Below, piece by piece: positions 54,458 through 56,231 of a stretch of DNA of 56,231 nt (positions are counted from its first letter, which is position 1; each line of letters opens with the position of its first letter). The stretch is from positions 1-56,231 of the forward strand of contig VHCJ01000019.1 of NCBI GenBank assembly GCA_016871755.1, in the 5' to 3' direction. Under the pieces are notes generated by a model that saw nothing but the letters and a program-made list of their open reading frames with translations, was not told where the DNA came from and searched no databases. The stretch comes from Verrucomicrobiota bacterium (lineage in GTDB: Bacteria > Verrucomicrobiota > Verrucomicrobiia > Opitutales > Opitutaceae). Position numbers and translations under genes: made by a program.

Positions 54458-55798
54458 CTACACGCCCCAACCGGGACGGTAGGTCTTCGTCAGCAGGGCA
54501 TTCGCCGCGGGAAGGTTGGTGATGTGGAAGGCGTCGGAGTCCCATTCGATCCGGCGCCGGGCCCGGAGGGCGACGTTGCCCAGCAACACCATCTCGGTCA
54601 GCGGCCCCGAATAGCTGAACTGCGATCCGGCCGGCGTCCCTCCCTTGCAGGCGCTGATCCACTCCGCGAAGTGATCCCCGCCCGGGATGCGGGGCAGCGT
54701 CCTGGGCGGAAGCGTCGGCGCCAACTCGCGCATCCGCACCTCGGGAATGATGCGCACCGTGAAGTAGTTCCCCTGGGCGATGACCGAGGCCTTCGTGCCG
54801 ACGATCAGCGTGCTGTTCTCCGGCAGGGCGCGTCCCTCCTCCAATTCCGCAGGCAGCGCCGGACCGAGATTGCCGTCGTACCACGTCCACGGGATCGCCG
54901 GCCGCGCCCCGCGGGCGGGGAACCCGTAGCGGACGATCGACGCGGTCGGCGCGCTGAGTTCGGTCGCGTTCGCGCTCACCGGCTCGACCCACGCGGGCGC
55001 GCCGAGGTCAAAGGCCCAAAACGCGCCATCCATCTGATGGCAGCCCATGTCGCCGAGCGCCCCGGTGCCGAAGTCCCAGAAGCCCCGCCAGTTGAACGGA
55101 AGGTAGCCCGGGTCATAGGCGCGCGCCGCCGCCACGCCCAGCCAGCCGTCCCAATCGAGCGTCTCGGGCACCACCGGTCGGCGCTGGCTGTGATCAATGC
55201 CCTTCACGCCCTGCGGCCAGATCGGGCGATCCGTCCATGAGTGAATCTCGCGGATCTCGCCCAGCACGCCCGCGCGATACCACTCGCGCAGCAGCCGCAT
55301 GCCCTCGGCCGCATGACCTTGGTTGCCCATCTGAGTCGCCAAGGGCTTCGCGCTCGCCAGCCGGCTGAGATCCCGCGCCTCCCATACCGTGTGACCCAGC
55401 GGTTTCTCCACGAACACGTGCTTGCCGAGTTCCAGCGCCGCCCGCGCGATCGGGTAATGCATGTGGTCCGGCGTCGACACGGTCACCGCATCGATTTCCC
55501 TGCCCATCCGTTCGAACATCACCCGATAGTCACGAAATCGCGGAACATCGGGGTGCTCGCGGAACGTGCGCGCCGCCCGGGCGTCATCGACGTCCGCGAA
55601 CGCCACGAGATTCTGGCTGCTCACTCCCTGGACCGCGGCCCAGCCACGTCCGCCCACGCCCACACAGGCAACATTGAGGCGTTGATTCGGCGAGCCTCCC
55701 GGACTGCTCCGGAGCACGGCGGGGAACGCCCAAGCGGCCGAAACGGATGCACCCGCACGAAGAAAGCGGCGGCGCGAGAGAGGAGCAGTGGTGGACAT
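54458..55798 (-). CDS. Tat-exported Gfo/Idh/MocA oxidoreductase
   Basis: A 446-residue oxidoreductase starting at MSTTAPLSRRRFLRAGASVSA, a strong twin-arginine signal. The Rossmann motif NVACVGVGGRGWAAV is at about 43-57, the cofactor-site EKP in HVFVEKPLGHTV, and the catalytic block GALGDMGCHQMDGAFWAF. The C-terminus (TKTYRPGWGV) closes in the same way as the copy at 29953 (RPYRSGWEY), so both belong to one Verrucomicrobia/Planctomycetes subgroup with a periplasmic role on sugars. No partner is adjacent. It is convergent with the alpha/beta hydrolase gene, 132 bases away. Confidence 0.92.
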   Translation of the reverse strand: MSTTAPLSRRRFLRAGASVSAAWAFPAVLRSSPGGSPNQRLNVACVGVGGRGWAAVQGVSSQNLVAFADVDDARAARTFREHPDVPRFRDYRVMFERMGREIDAVTVSTPDHMHYPIARAALELGKHVFVEKPLGHTVWEARDLSRLASAKPLATQMGNQGHAAEGMRLLREWYRAGVLGEIREIHSWTDRPIWPQGVKGIDHSQRRPVVPETLDWDGWLGVAAARAYDPGYLPFNWRGFWDFGTGALGDMGCHQMDGAFWAFDLGAPAWVEPVSANATELSAPTASIVRYGFPARGARPAIPWTWYDGNLGPALPAELEEGRALPENSTLIVGTKASVIAQGNYFTVRIIPEVRMRELAPTLPPRTLPRIPGGDHFAEWISACKGGTPAGSQFSYSGPLTEMVLLGNVALRARRRIEWDSDAFHITNLPAANALLTKTYRPGWGV

Positions 55799-56053
55799 GA
55801 AAAGACGAGGGCGCGACCGCACCACGCGGCCGAACCCCGGCCCCCGCACTCCAACACCTCCGCCCCGCCGCCGCGAGTCCGAGATTCAGATCCACCACGC
55901 CCCGCTGAAATTTCAGCATCCCTGAACGGGCGCCGCGTCTCCGACCTCCGCCGCAGTGGCGGGCGGGCGCGCGGGGAAGCGTGTCGACGCGAAGGCGCAG
56001 GCCGGGACGCGGGTGACGTGATCCCGGAAATTCGAGCCGCTTGAAGGTTCGGT

Positions 56054-56077
56054 CTGGGTCCAACAGAAAGGACCCAG
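56054..56077 (+). repeat. Hairpin ahead of the IS3-family orfA
   Basis: CTGGGTCC (56054-56061), eight-base loop, GGACCCAG (56070-56077): a perfect 8-bp stem directly in front of the ATG at 56081. It may hold down read-through transcription or expose the start codon only in the element's own message. Confidence 0.7.
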
Positions 56078-56080
56078 ATC

Positions 56081-56231
56081 ATGAAAGGGAAACGCTACAG
56101 TACGGAGGAGAAAGTCCGCATCCTGCGGGACGTGGATGCGGGCAGGAGCATCGTGGACATCTGTCGGGAGAAAAACATCTCCGACGTGACGTACCACCGT
56201 TGGCGAAAGCAGTTCGGGCACCTGAACCTCA
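56081..56231 (+). CDS. IS3-family transposase OrfA (partial)
   Basis: Fifty residues are visible, starting MKGKRYSTEEKVRILRDVDA and going on to GRSIVDICREKNISDVTYHR, WRKQFG. This is the HTH_Tnp_1 (IS3/IS911 OrfA) helix-turn-helix: the opening K-R-Y-S-T-EEKV-ILR, the I-DICREK-IS turn and the W-KQFG end are diagnostic. It should bind the terminal repeats and be joined with OrfB by frameshifting. The frame is open at the edge of the window. Confidence 0.9.
   Translation, partial: MKGKRYSTEEKVRILRDVDAGRSIVDICREKNISDVTYHRWRKQFGHLNL

Larger units (their letters stand above)
56042..56231 (+). mobile_element. Left end of an IS3-family insertion sequence (partial)
   Basis: The sequence TGAAGGTTC at 56042 opens a block that differs in style from the GC-rich DNA before it. 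An inverted repeat and an OrfA-type gene follow. The window ends before the second transposase gene and the right terminal repeat. The exact left end cannot be fixed. Confidence 0.65.

Overview
The window is a 56 kb piece of a GC-rich bacterial chromosome with tightly packed genes. The best match for the organism is a verrucomicrobium of the Opitutaceae type. The pointers are a secreted protein with the beta-sandwich repeats (LIAGF..., LLIRG.GPGL) that I associate with that group, a RhaI-type L-rhamnose isomerase, a NagB-PIG-L fusion, a DUF1080 protein, Tat-exported Gfo/Idh/MocA oxidoreductases, and many short sugar-handling genes. I cannot name a species. Most of the window is ordinary chromosome. 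The irregular parts are an insertion sequence at 45.5-46.9 kb, the start of a second one at the right edge, and several genes that have been cut, fused or stripped of active-site residues.

Layout. 1-9.3 kb: secreted or envelope proteins, a family 2 glycosyltransferase, a methyltransferase, DUF1080, then the rpoZ / smpB-thrB cluster on the minus strand. 9.3-10 kb: what looks like a branched-chain amino acid leader peptide with a perfect attenuator, but no biosynthetic gene behind it. 10-18.2 kb: rhaI, and a probable tgt-uxs-secA-lnt run on the minus strand. 18.3-21.8 kb: trpG-nrdR-unknown-HIT run, then a secreted cytochrome-c-like protein. 21.8-25 kb: a lipoprotein protease, a nucleoside/sugar MFS transporter and a Gfo/Idh/MocA dehydrogenase. 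25.2-34.6 kb: eight minus-strand genes for amino-sugar and keto-sugar handling and export. One of them is a chimera of an ABC permease and an ABC ATPase. 34.7-41 kb: acyl desaturase, FAD oxidoreductase, glycosyltransferase and a divergent membrane pyrophosphatase. 41-46 kb: gamma-glutamyltransferase, small unknowns, and a membrane-anchored coiled-coil protein ending exactly at an IS701-type element. 46.9-54.3 kb: a ThuA-like gene without its start, a four-gene run that looks like peptidoglycan-fragment salvage (amino acid permease, class A beta-lactamase-fold hydrolase, LD-carboxypeptidase, SpmA-SpmB fusion), and an alpha/beta hydrolase. 54.4-56.2 kb: another Tat-exported oxidoreductase and the left end of an IS3-family element.

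I found no CRISPR array, rRNA, tRNA or recognisable defence system. The strongest leads are the orphan attenuator, the IS701 element with unequal flanks that decapitates its neighbour, the in-frame ABC chimera, the NagB-PIG-L fusion whose deacetylase metal ligands are gone, the tRNA-guanine transglycosylase lacking its three zinc cysteines, and the pyrophosphatase with a changed catalytic motif. All calls come from reading the sequence and remembered family motifs; no database search was run.
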